Assembly (NCBI RefSeq): GCF_025148445.1
Contig: NZ_CP102270.1
Coordinates: 434,001 to 498,000 of the forward strand
DNA length: 64,000 bases
Direction: 5' to 3'
From: Eshraghiella crossota
GTDB lineage: Bacteria > Bacillota > Clostridia > Lachnospirales > Lachnospiraceae
The notes beneath the pieces are model-generated. The model did no database searches, was not told the origin of the DNA, and saw only the letters and a program-made list of their open reading frames with translations. Position numbers and translations under genes: made by a program. Within the stretch, counting starts at the first letter, position 1. Every line of letters starts with the position of its first letter. Positions 34,663 to 42,661 of this stretch are shown in pieces.

Positions 34663-34766
34663 ACCCGTAAGGGATAAAAATACGGAAACTCCAGAGATTC
34701 TTCCGTTGCAACAATCCGGTATAAATAATATAATATACATAGTATTGTTGAATATGGAGTATTTAT

Positions 34767-34958
34767 ATGGATGAAAGAGATGAATTACGATTAGGATGTG
34801 AAACCGCATATATAGATGGTTCGGTTGCTTCAAACAGCCTTTATTGTCCACAGTTTATTACTAATAATTATAAAACTGGAAAGAAAGTTTTATCTACTAT
34901 AGAGAATGAATTATTAAAATGTGATAAATTTCAGATTAGAATATATATTTTGTACTGA
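34767..34958 (+). pseudogene. N-terminal fragment of DUF3427-type PLD-DEAD helicase
   Basis: ATG behind GGAG-like sequence reads RLGCETAYIDGSVASNSLY and NNYKTGKKVLSTIENELLKC, the start of large helicases with an N-terminal PLD domain. It ends after 63 residues. A middle piece of probably the same protein lies at 36524-36730, so the gene was broken and largely lost. Confidence 0.6.
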
Positions 34959-35097
34959 TGTTTCTGAATGTTTGATAAGTAGTTAACATAGAAAAAAAGT
35001 AGGTATGTGGAAATACAAATACGGACTATAAGAATATGCGTAGTGTAGTATAAGAAAAAGTGTTACTTGAGAATTAATTGAATAAGGAGCATTTATT

Positions 35098-35814
35098 ATG
35101 ATTTATTTCGATTTAGATAATACGTTGATTGATTACAATTCTTCAGAGAGAAAAGCGATAGAGTTCATATTTAAAGAAAAATATGGACTGGTATTAAATA
35201 ATAATCAAACAGATTATTGGAGTAAGATTTCTAGAAAGTATTTTGATTATTATTTATCAAAACAGATAACTTTCGAAGAGCAAGGAAAAAATCGATTTAT
35301 TAAAATGTTAAGTTATTGTGGGTATGTGGAAAATGAAAAGATTGCAATGGAATTGTTTGAAGAGTATCAAAAACAATTAGAAAATAGTTGGATTTTATTT
35401 GATGATGTGGTTGATATGCTACATTCATTGGAAGGATATCGACTAGGTATCATAAGTAATGGGAAATCTATACAGCAAAGAGCAAAGTTGAGTTGTACGA
35501 ACATTGAAAAATATTTTGAAATAATTCTTATTTCAGAAGAAACAGGATTTGCAAAACCTTCCGTTGATATTTTTTATGAGGCGGTCAAACAGTCAGGCGA
35601 GAAAATTGATTCAGTTATATATGTTGGTGATAATATAAAAACAGATATTTTGCCATGTGAAAAAATTGGAATGAAATGTGTACTTGTGGATAGAAATAGT
35701 ATATGTGAGAAAAATATATGTAAAATTAAGAATTTATATGAAATACATAATGTATTACTCAACGACATTGGGCAGTATAATACTGAACTTTCTATAAGAA
35801 GTTCTGCTCAATAA
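35098..35814 (+). CDS. HAD family hydrolase (YjjG-like)
   Basis: This 238-residue protein shows all HAD motifs: IYFDLDNTLID (nucleophile Asp5, acid Asp7), GIISNGKS, FAKPSVDIFY (lysine) and YVGDNIKTDI. The cap between residues 15 and 90 is helical, as in YjjG-type nucleotide 5'-phosphatases. It starts behind AAGGAG. It is the only intact gene between the MATE gene and 37 kb and is probably a nucleotide or sugar-phosphate phosphatase. Confidence 0.85.
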   Translation: MIYFDLDNTLIDYNSSERKAIEFIFKEKYGLVLNNNQTDYWSKISRKYFDYYLSKQITFEEQGKNRFIKMLSYCGYVENEKIAMELFEEYQKQLENSWILFDDVVDMLHSLEGYRLGIISNGKSIQQRAKLSCTNIEKYFEIILISEETGFAKPSVDIFYEAVKQSGEKIDSVIYVGDNIKTDILPCEKIGMKCVLVDRNSICEKNICKIKNLYEIHNVLLNDIGQYNTELSIRSSAQ

Positions 35815-35909
35815 AAAACAAGAACTAAAAACATCTAAATATTACTATCTCAAACTTCCCATACTGAAAAGTGTGCTGAACCTTGAAAATTCAATATTTT
35901 AGCCAATAA

Positions 35910-36079
35910 AAAGTAAACGATGAAACGAAGGTACCTACAAAAGTAATAGCAAGACTGTTATAATGTCTTACTTTACAAAAACAGCACATTTTGTGGGTGT
36001 ATCTTCTATGAGCTTTCGTATGAAAAGAATTTATGGTGCCTGCGTAGATAAAAGTAAACGCTCAAACGAAGGTACCTAC
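35910..36079. repeat. 29-bp direct repeat pair
   Basis: Copies at 35910-35938 and 36051-36079 (AAAGTAAACG, 2 variable bases flank T, then AAACGAAGGTACCTAC) match at 27 of 29 positions, with 141 bases between starts. No coding frame spans them. They could be recombination or binding sites. The stretch 35815-36178 otherwise holds no gene. Confidence 0.75.
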
Positions 36080-36098
36080 CAAACCTAAATCAATATCG

Positions 36099-36120
36099 AT
36101 ATACTATGATCATAGTATAT
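36099..36120. promoter_or_regulatory. 22-bp perfect palindrome, probable operator
   Basis: The half site ATATACTATGA is followed by its exact reverse complement with no spacer. Such sites are typical of GntR/YtrA-type repressors of ABC-transporter operons, and an ABC ATPase remnant lies 60 bases downstream. The repressor itself is absent. Confidence 0.5.
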
Positions 36121-36125
36121 TTGTT

Positions 36126-36150
36126 AAAAAAGTTGAGCCTAAACTTTTTT
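36126..36150 (+). terminator. Hairpin AAAAAAGTT/AACTTTTTT
   Basis: A 9-bp stem with a GAGCCTA loop ends in six T residues. It could end transcription or attenuate the former ABC operon. Confidence 0.4.
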
Positions 36151-36178
36151 GACTAAGATATGGGAGGTACAGATTACA

Positions 36179-36259
36179 GTGATAATTATTACACATGATA
36201 TGGAAGTGGCAAATGAGTGTAATAGAGTTATTGAGATATGCGATGGAAATATAGTGTAG
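36179..36259 (+). pseudogene. ABC transporter ATPase C-terminal remnant
   Basis: GTG-started 26 codons read VIIITHDMEVANECNRVIEI and end in CDGNIV. This is the H-loop (THD) and tail of a MacB/LolD-like ATPase; everything before is missing. Confidence 0.7.
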
Positions 36260-36274
36260 AAATATATGGTCCTA

Positions 36275-36520
36275 TGTCAAGATTAAGTACAAAATAAAAT
36301 GAGAAGTTCCGCCGGCTAAGCTACCGGCAGAGAAGATGCCCTCTCATACAGTTTTTCAAAGTCGTTAGTTGACATATAGTCGCAGTGGCTATGAATCCTA
36401 ACAGTGTTATAAAAGGTTTCAATATACTCAAAAACGAGCCTGTAAGCATGTTTGTAGTTAATGATATTAAATCTGTTGAGCCATTCTCTTTTGATTAAGG
36501 AATGAAAAGATTCAATGCTA
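36275..36520 (-). mobile_element. IS3-family insertion sequence remnant (3' end)
   Basis: On the minus strand the frame ending at the TAG complementary to 36316-36318 reads IESFHSLIKREWLNRFN, HAYRLVFEYIETFYNTVRIH and FEKLYERASSLPVA. This is the C-terminal part of an IS3-family (IS150-like) OrfB integrase with the last acidic residue region. The element end is probably TGTCAAGATTAAG at 36275. The 5' three quarters is missing and the remnant abuts the helicase fragment. Confidence 0.75.
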
Positions 36521-36523
36521 TGG

Positions 36524-36730
36524 CTTGGAATGACTGCAACTCCGGATAAACGTGATGATAATATTGCCGGTAAAAACGTTTATGAATTATTCAATTATCA
36601 GATTGCTTATGAGATACGTTTACAACAGGCTATGGAAGATAAACTGTTATGTCCATTTCATTATTTTGGGATTACAGACTTGTCCATAATAGGAGATGAT
36701 AAGGCTGACCATGATTTTAGTATATTGTAA
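36524..36730 (+). pseudogene. Middle fragment of DUF3427-type helicase
   Basis: The frame reads LGMTATPDKRDDNIAGKNVY, ELFNYQIAYEIRLQQAMEDK and LLCPFHYFGITDL, the SF2 motif III region of DUF3427 helicases. It starts at the IS3 junction without its own start. It is likely the same ancestral gene as 34767-34958. Confidence 0.7.
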
Positions 36731-36761
36731 ATTCATGAACATATGAAAGAAGGAAAAATGT

Positions 36762-36995
36762 ATGAAGATAATCAAAGTAGTTGCAGCCGTGATAAAATCT
36801 TTAAATGATAAAGGACAAACAATTATTTTATCTACCCAGCGAGGATATGGGGAATTTAAGGATAGCTGGGAATTCCCGGGAGGAAAAATCGAGAAGGGAG
36901 AAACACCACAAGAGGCATTAAAACGTGAAATTATGGATGTTGAGTGGTTACCTGCAGATATTAAATTGATTGAGAACATCAGAGAGAATATGTAG
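36762..36995 (+). pseudogene. MutT-like Nudix protein with deleted catalytic core
   Basis: The frame of 77 residues begins MKIIKVVAAVI and has STQRGYGEFKDSWEFPGGKI and EKGETPQEALKREI. It then jumps to VEWLPADIKLIENIRENM, which is the family's C-terminus. The in-frame deletion removes the EE(L)xT part of the Nudix box and about 55 residues, so metal binding is lost. It has a good AAGAAGGAA ribosome site. Confidence 0.75.
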
Positions 36996-37065
36996 GGACA
37001 GAAATCCTCCATTGAAGTCAGGATTTTACTATGCTAATATAAAAGTACAGAAAAGAGGGATAAAT

Positions 37066-38193
37066 ATGAATAAAGAACCTATTTTGGCAATATGCTATGA
37101 TTTTGACAAAACATTGTCACCGGATGACATGCAGGCACAGGGCTTTATACAGTCAATACGATATGAGGTGGCGGATTTCTGGAAAGAATCCAATGATTTG
37201 GCATCAGGCAATGATATGGACCAGAATCTTGCATATATGTATATGATGTGGAGTAAAGCGAGAGGAAAAGTGCTGTTTACAAGGGATACGCTAATTAAGG
37301 ACGGAAGCAAGGTGAAACTGTTTCCGGGAGTCGATTCATGGTTTGACAGGATTAATGAATATGGCAGGGAAAAAGGCGTGATTGTAGAACATTATATAAT
37401 TTCGTCGGGACTTAAAGAGATGATAGAGGGAACGAAGGTTGCAGACAAGTTTAAAAAGATTTACGCCAGTTCTTTTTATTATGATGAATACGGAGTGGCG
37501 GTATGGCCTGCCCAGGTCGTAAATTATACCAACAAGACCCAGTTCCTTTTCAGAATTGAGAAGGGTGTTCTGGACATAAACGACCAGGGTGTAAATTCCT
37601 TTTTTAAACCGGATGAATACAGGGTTCCTTTTAGAAATATGGTCTACATAGGCGACAGCGATACGGATATTCCTTGCATGAAGCTTGTTAATATTAACGG
37701 TGGTCATTCCATTGGCGTATTTAATTCCGGGACAAAAGACAAATCAAAAGTATTCAGGATGTTGGAAGAAAACAGGATAAAATACTATGCACCTGCGGAC
37801 TACACGGAGGGCTCGAAACTTGAGGAACTTGTAAAGAAGATAATTGACAGGACTATCTCTAACGAAATTCTTGAGGATTTTCACTTTGAATGTGTCAGCG
37901 AAAAAGATGATGAGACCAGAAATCAGACAGAGGAAGAAGTAAGGAAAGAAGAGCTTATTAATAAGCTTGAGGACAGCACGAATTTTACAAACACCCATAA
38001 TGTTATTGAACAGTTATCGGGTGTTACCGACTGGACCGGGGAGCAGACAGACAAGTTAATAAGAATTGCCCTTGAAAATAAGCAGGTAAAATACATATTA
38101 AAGGATAAAGATTTAAAAGATTTTTACGGCAGAATATGTAAAAATACAGATGGCGAAAAGGCAAAGGCAGTTATTAAGATATTAAATACATAA
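37066..38193 (+). CDS. HAD superfamily phosphatase-like protein
   Basis: This 375-residue protein starts with LAICYDFDKTLSPDDMQAQG (HAD motif I, nucleophile and acid Asp) and carries IISSGLKEMIEGTKVADKF (motif II) and VYIGDSDTDIPCMKL (motif III). The C-terminal 110 residues after 265 are an additional helical region (EEEVRKEELINKLED, HNVIEQLSGVTDWTGEQ). The start at 37066 is supported by AGAGGGAT; the longer frame extends into the Nudix scrap. It begins the orderly core-like part of the window. The substrate is unknown. Confidence 0.78.
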   Translation: MNKEPILAICYDFDKTLSPDDMQAQGFIQSIRYEVADFWKESNDLASGNDMDQNLAYMYMMWSKARGKVLFTRDTLIKDGSKVKLFPGVDSWFDRINEYGREKGVIVEHYIISSGLKEMIEGTKVADKFKKIYASSFYYDEYGVAVWPAQVVNYTNKTQFLFRIEKGVLDINDQGVNSFFKPDEYRVPFRNMVYIGDSDTDIPCMKLVNINGGHSIGVFNSGTKDKSKVFRMLEENRIKYYAPADYTEGSKLEELVKKIIDRTISNEILEDFHFECVSEKDDETRNQTEEEVRKEELINKLEDSTNFTNTHNVIEQLSGVTDWTGEQTDKLIRIALENKQVKYILKDKDLKDFYGRICKNTDGEKAKAVIKILNT

Positions 38194-38226
38194 TGAAATC
38201 CATTATAAGCAGCATGAGGTAACAAT

Positions 38227-38694
38227 ATGAACAAAACCGATATGGAATTTTTTGAAACGTACAAAAGACTGGATAGATTATGCTCGGATGTGTTCGGATT
38301 AAGGAACGGCGGGGTGACACGTTATATAGATGAACTCAAAGCAATCGGATACGGATGTACCGAGGACTGTAAAACCTTAAAACGGTTAAGACACATAAGA
38401 AACCAGATGGCACATGATGAGGGAACTTTTGATTACCAGGTGTGTGACAGGGATGATATTATATGGCTCAATGCATTTTATAATAGAATAATGAAAAGAA
38501 CTGACCCTCTGGCAGTTCATTACAGGGCAGGGAGAAAGGCACAGAATACAGTACGGAATAACGTACATCATAGCGTACAGCATAACAGCAGCCGGCACAG
38601 AAAAAACCGCAAGGCAAATGTGATTTTCAATATTATATTTTTCCTGATAATAATAGCCTGCGCCTGTTGCATATACTTCTTTGAATTTAATTAA
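38227..38694 (+). CDS. HEPN-motif-containing protein with C-terminal membrane anchor
   Basis: In this 155-residue protein, residues 1-90 are a small helical domain with LRHIRNQMAHDEGTF. The RNQMAH part (Arg58-His63) fits the RX4-6H motif of HEPN RNases and nucleotidyltransferase-associated HEPN proteins. A basic Asn/His/Arg-rich linker (100-130) leads to one transmembrane helix (132-150). It follows the HAD gene by 33 bases. It may be catalytic or only a structural HEPN relative. It overlaps the convergent TauE gene by 8 bases. Confidence 0.6.
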   Translation: MNKTDMEFFETYKRLDRLCSDVFGLRNGGVTRYIDELKAIGYGCTEDCKTLKRLRHIRNQMAHDEGTFDYQVCDRDDIIWLNAFYNRIMKRTDPLAVHYRAGRKAQNTVRNNVHHSVQHNSSRHRKNRKANVIFNIIFFLIIIACACCIYFFEFN

Positions 38695-39463
38695 AGAAGG
38701 AAAATACAAAAACAACTATGCCAAGAAGCATGAGGATTACGCCGGTAACACGGTTAAGTGTCTCAGGCTTAGCTTTGTTGGCGAAGATTGCGGCGATTCT
38801 TGCCCATATAAATGTAAAGACAACACATAATACAAATACCGGAATGTCAGGCATGCCGCCTATTGCAAAGTGGGAAACGGCACCTGTTAATGCGGTAAAA
38901 GTCATTATGAAAACACTTGTGCCTACGGCAGTTTTTAATTCATAGCCAAGTACGGAAGTGAGGATGAGTAACATCATCATTCCGCCGCCGGCACCTACAA
39001 AACCGCAGATAAAACCGATAAGTATGCCGCAGGCGAGAGACTGGATTGCACGTTTCTTTGCGGGTACATCGGACATAGATTCCTTAGTTGCCATGACAGG
39101 CTTCAGGATAAATTTTACACCGAGGAAAAAGGTCATGATGACCGAGAAATTTCCCATTGTGGTTGATGGAAGAAGGCTTGCAATGTAGCTTCCGATAAAA
39201 GTAAATACAAGGACGGAAACCATCATTATAAGTCCGTTTTTAATATCAAGATTCTTATTTTTTCCATATGTATAAGCAGATATGGCGCTGGCAAGAACGT
39301 CGGAGGACAGGGCAATGCCTACAGCCATATAAGGGTCCATTTTAAGAAAACTTATGAGCATCGGGCTTATTACAGCCGCGGCACTCATTCCGGCAAAACC
39401 TGTACCGAGACCTGCTCCCATACCTGCAAAAAATGTTACGATTATTGTTATAAAAATATCCAT
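38687..39463 (-). CDS. TauE/SafE family sulfite/anion exporter
   Basis: This 258-residue membrane protein has about eight helices in two halves. The N-terminus has GMGAGLGTGFAGMSAAAVISP and the second half has GFVGAGGGMMMLLILTSVLGYELKTAVG, the paired glycine-rich motifs of TauE/SafE. It exports or imports sulfonate- or sulfite-type anions. It is alone on the minus strand and convergent with the HEPN gene. Confidence 0.85.
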   Translation of the reverse strand: MDIFITIIVTFFAGMGAGLGTGFAGMSAAAVISPMLISFLKMDPYMAVGIALSSDVLASAISAYTYGKNKNLDIKNGLIMMVSVLVFTFIGSYIASLLPSTTMGNFSVIMTFFLGVKFILKPVMATKESMSDVPAKKRAIQSLACGILIGFICGFVGAGGGMMMLLILTSVLGYELKTAVGTSVFIMTFTALTGAVSHFAIGGMPDIPVFVLCVVFTFIWARIAAIFANKAKPETLNRVTGVILMLLGIVVFVFSFFN

Positions 39464-39579
39464 TTGTATTTCCTCACTGATTTGATTATAAGATTATACA
39501 ATAACGAGAGAATAATTAACAGTGAATAATTTTAGCTGTTTTACTTAAACTAAAAATAATCATCGGTGGAGGTAGCGTA

Positions 39580-40698
39580 ATGGAAAATATTGTTGGAAAA
39601 ATAAAAAAATATCTTGAAAGACTGGATAAGGGTGAGAGATTAGAGGCAGTACGGGCGGATTTTGTAAGGGAATTAGGCGGCGTGGATGCGTCAGAAATAA
39701 TGGCGGCAGAGGAAGAACTGCTTAAAGCGGGAACGCCGCTTAACAAGGTGCAGAGACTTTGTGATGTGCATGCAGCATTGTTTAAGGGAAAAATATCCAA
39801 AGAAGAACGGATGAAGACTTCGGAAGCATTGGCGGGTATAGAAGGACATCCTTTGAATACCTTCATGAAAGAAAATTTAAAACTCAGGGAGCTTATTGAA
39901 GAATGTAAAAAAGAACCTGAGAAAATACAAAGTGTAAGGGAAATCGCAATCCACTATGCCAAAAAAGGAGATTTGATTTATCCGCTTTTAGATGTAAAAT
40001 ATAATATAAGCGGACCGTCAGCCGTAATGTGGACAACTGATGTTGATATCAGAAACGGGATTAACCGTTTGTGTAAAGCAGAGAAAAAGGATGAAAATTG
40101 GAAGGAAGATGTTGGAAAACTTCTTACAATGCTTGACGATATGATATATAAAGAGGAAAATATTTTGTTCCCTAACTGTGCTGTTAATTTTTCCGAGGAG
40201 GACTGGCAGAACATTTATATGGACTCCAAAGATTATGACGTATGTTTCGGAGTGGAAAATGCAACATGGGATGGCGTCAAAAAGGTTAAAGAAAAGGTGG
40301 CAATAGAAGGAGATATAATAAAAATCAACGGAGGAACGCTTTCTCTTAACCAGCTTGAAGCTATGCTTAATACAATCCCTCTTGAAATAACCTTTGTGGA
40401 TGAGGATAATATAAACAGGTATTTTAACGAAGGACATAAAGTTTTTAAACGTTCAATGACGGCAATCGGGCGTGAAGTATTTTCCTGCCATCCGCCTAAA
40501 GTCAGCATCATGGTAAGACGTATAATCGATGAGTTCAGAAACGGAAGCCTTGACAGTATGCCTGTCTGGATGGAAAAAGCCGGAAGAACCATGCTTGTAA
40601 CATATATGGCGGTGCGTGATGAAAATGACGGATATATAGGAACTTTGGAATTAGTACAGGATATGGAATTTGCAAAAGAGTATTTTAAACAGAATTAA
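39580..40698 (+). CDS. DUF438 / hemerythrin-like / PAS protein
   Basis: This 372-residue protein has an N-terminal DUF438 domain (VGKIKKYLERLDKGERLE, EIMAAEEELLKAG, VQRLCDVHAALFKG). A hemerythrin-like helical domain has histidines and acids in GHPLNTFMKEN, HYAKKGDLIYPLL and KEENILFP. A C-terminal PAS-like domain (PLEITFVDEDNINRYFNEG, GREVFSCHPPK, GYIGTLELVQDM) follows. It is probably a cytosolic oxygen or iron/redox sensor. The next GNAT gene follows 10 bases later. Confidence 0.85.
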   Translation: MENIVGKIKKYLERLDKGERLEAVRADFVRELGGVDASEIMAAEEELLKAGTPLNKVQRLCDVHAALFKGKISKEERMKTSEALAGIEGHPLNTFMKENLKLRELIEECKKEPEKIQSVREIAIHYAKKGDLIYPLLDVKYNISGPSAVMWTTDVDIRNGINRLCKAEKKDENWKEDVGKLLTMLDDMIYKEENILFPNCAVNFSEEDWQNIYMDSKDYDVCFGVENATWDGVKKVKEKVAIEGDIIKINGGTLSLNQLEAMLNTIPLEITFVDEDNINRYFNEGHKVFKRSMTAIGREVFSCHPPKVSIMVRRIIDEFRNGSLDSMPVWMEKAGRTMLVTYMAVRDENDGYIGTLELVQDMEFAKEYFKQN

Positions 40699-40708
40699 GG
40701 AGGCTAAG

Positions 40709-41221
40709 ATGAACAACAGATACGAATTCAGAATTATAAAAGATAATGAGGCAGAACAGGCGGTGCGTATTGAACAGGTATGCTTTCCGCCCAATGAAGC
40801 CTGCAGTGAGAAAAATATGATAGAAAGGATTAAGAATGCGCCGGAACTTTTTCTTGTTGCAGTGGACAAAGAGACCGGTAAAATAGCAGGTTCTCTAAAT
40901 GGGCTGGCAACAGATGAAGAGGTATTCAGGGATGAATTTTTTAAAGATGCGTACCTTAATAATTCTGAAGGAAAAAATATAATGATTCTTGGATTAAGCA
41001 TTTTGCCGGAATACAGAAGACAAGGACTTGCAAGAGAACTTGTCAGACAATATGCGTTGAAAGAAAAGAAAAATAACAGGGAAAAACTAATACTTACATG
41101 CCTTGATGCTAAGGTCCCAATGTATCTTGATTTTGGGTTTACGGACCATGGAATATCAGATTCTGTATGGGGCGGCGAAGTGTGGCATGAAATGAGTCTT
41201 GATATACATAAAGTTTGTTAA
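40709..41221 (+). CDS. GNAT family N-acetyltransferase (AANAT-like)
   Basis: This 170-residue protein begins at ATG 40709 behind TTAAGGAGG; the longer frame runs into DUF438. Motifs are RIIKDNEAEQAVRIEQVCFPPNEA at the N-terminus, the acetyl-CoA loop EYRRQGLARELV (about 106-117) and a late YLDFGFTDHGIS. The pattern fits arylalkylamine-type small-molecule acetyltransferases. It is cotranscribed with DUF438. Confidence 0.82.
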   Translation: MNNRYEFRIIKDNEAEQAVRIEQVCFPPNEACSEKNMIERIKNAPELFLVAVDKETGKIAGSLNGLATDEEVFRDEFFKDAYLNNSEGKNIMILGLSILPEYRRQGLARELVRQYALKEKKNNREKLILTCLDAKVPMYLDFGFTDHGISDSVWGGEVWHEMSLDIHKVC

Positions 41222-41233
41222 TAAATTTTTAAT

Positions 41234-41263
41234 TTGACCAACTTTATATCAGGATGTTAAAAT
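41234..41263 (+). promoter_or_regulatory. Promoter of the citrate synthase operon
   Basis: TTGACC (41234-41239), a 17-base spacer, TTAAAA/TAAAAT (41257-41263), about 36 bases upstream of the start codon. Confidence 0.6.
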
Positions 41264-41298
41264 TAAAAATAGATTATTAATTGGAAAGAGGGTGCAAT

Positions 41299-42645
41299 AT
41301 GATATCAATTACAGATTATACAGATGAGCAGGTTAAGCTTTGTGTTAAAAATGATCAGATTGATAAGAAATTATATCAGGAATATGGCGTTAAGAGAGGT
41401 CTTAGGGATGAACAGGGACAAGGTGTTCTGACCGGGCTCACCAACATTTCACAGATAACGGCATTTAAGAATGTGAATGGAGAAAAGATTCCGTGTGACG
41501 GAGAACTTTTATATAGAGGATATAATGTAAGAGATCTTGTTAATGGCGCTGCAGATAAGAGGTTCATTTTTGAGGAGGGAGTTTACCTTCTTTTATTCGG
41601 AGATTTGCCTGATAATGAACAACTGGCAAAGTTCAGGGAAGCACTTAACAACAGTATGGATTTCCCTACCAACTTTACAAGGGATGTCATTATGAAAGCT
41701 CCGAGAGTGGATATTATGAATTCAATGACAAGGAGTATTCTGACACTTGCATGTTATGATGACAGACAGGATGATTTATCCCTTTCAAATGTATTAAGAC
41801 AGTGTATTATGCTTATAAGCAATTTTTCAATGATGGCTGTTTACGGATATCATGCATATAACCACTATGATAATAACGGCAGTATGTATATTCATCGTCC
41901 GGACAGCAATTTGTCTATAGCAGAGAATTTCCTCAGAATGTTAAGACCTGACAAGTCTTTTACCGAGCTTGAAGCGAGGGTTCTTGATATTGCACTTTTA
42001 TTGCATATGGAGCACGGCGGCGGTAATAACTCAACTTTTACCACAAGAGTTGTTACTTCGTCAGGTTCAGATACATATTCTGCAATAGCTGCGGCAATGT
42101 CTTCACTTAAAGGAAGAAAACACGGCGGAGCCAATCTTCAGGTTATGAAGATGATGGATGACATTAAATCCCATGTTTCGGATTTTGGCGATGAGGAAGA
42201 GATTGCGTCTTATCTTGACAAAATACTTAATAAACAGGCTTATGACAGACAGGGACTTATATATGGAATGGGTCATGCGGTATATTCTTTATCAGACCCA
42301 AGAGAGCAGGTATTCCGTAAGTTTGTTGAGGAACTTGCCCACGATAAGGGTAAGGATAAGGACCTTATGTTATATGAGAATATAGAAAAAATAGCACCTA
42401 TGCTTATTGCCAAGGAACGTAAGATATATAAAGGTGTAAGTCCTAACGTGGATTTTTACAGCGGATTTGTATATGAGATGCTTGGAATTCCAAGAGAGCT
42501 TTATACTCCGCTTTTTGCCATTGCAAGAATTGCAGGCTGGAGCGCCCACAGAATGGAGGAACTTGTAACAACGGACAAGATTATAAGACCGGCATACAAG
42601 AGCCTTGTAACGGACAGGGAATACGTTCCTAGAGATTTACGTTAG
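41299..42645 (+). CDS. Citrate synthase
   Basis: This 448-residue protein starts at ATG 41299 behind GGAAAGAGGG. It carries the citrate-synthase pattern: GELLYRGYNVRDL, MEHGGGNNSTFTTRV (first catalytic His), GMGHAVYSLSDPR (second His) and SPNVDFYSGFVYEMLG (Asp). It condenses oxaloacetate and acetyl-CoA, feeding glutamate synthesis in an anaerobe. It leads a run with FliB-like, GH13 and zinc-ribbon genes spaced 15-16 bases apart, ending at a shared terminator. Confidence 0.92.
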   Translation: MISITDYTDEQVKLCVKNDQIDKKLYQEYGVKRGLRDEQGQGVLTGLTNISQITAFKNVNGEKIPCDGELLYRGYNVRDLVNGAADKRFIFEEGVYLLLFGDLPDNEQLAKFREALNNSMDFPTNFTRDVIMKAPRVDIMNSMTRSILTLACYDDRQDDLSLSNVLRQCIMLISNFSMMAVYGYHAYNHYDNNGSMYIHRPDSNLSIAENFLRMLRPDKSFTELEARVLDIALLLHMEHGGGNNSTFTTRVVTSSGSDTYSAIAAAMSSLKGRKHGGANLQVMKMMDDIKSHVSDFGDEEEIASYLDKILNKQAYDRQGLIYGMGHAVYSLSDPREQVFRKFVEELAHDKGKDKDLMLYENIEKIAPMLIAKERKIYKGVSPNVDFYSGFVYEMLGIPRELYTPLFAIARIAGWSAHRMEELVTTDKIIRPAYKSLVTDREYVPRDLR

Positions 42646-42661
42646 TAATGGAGACAGAATT

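Noticed and set aside
36996-37030. AAATCCT/AGGATTT hairpin after the Nudix remnant
   Set aside because: The stem has only seven base pairs and no clear T-run; not listed as a terminator.
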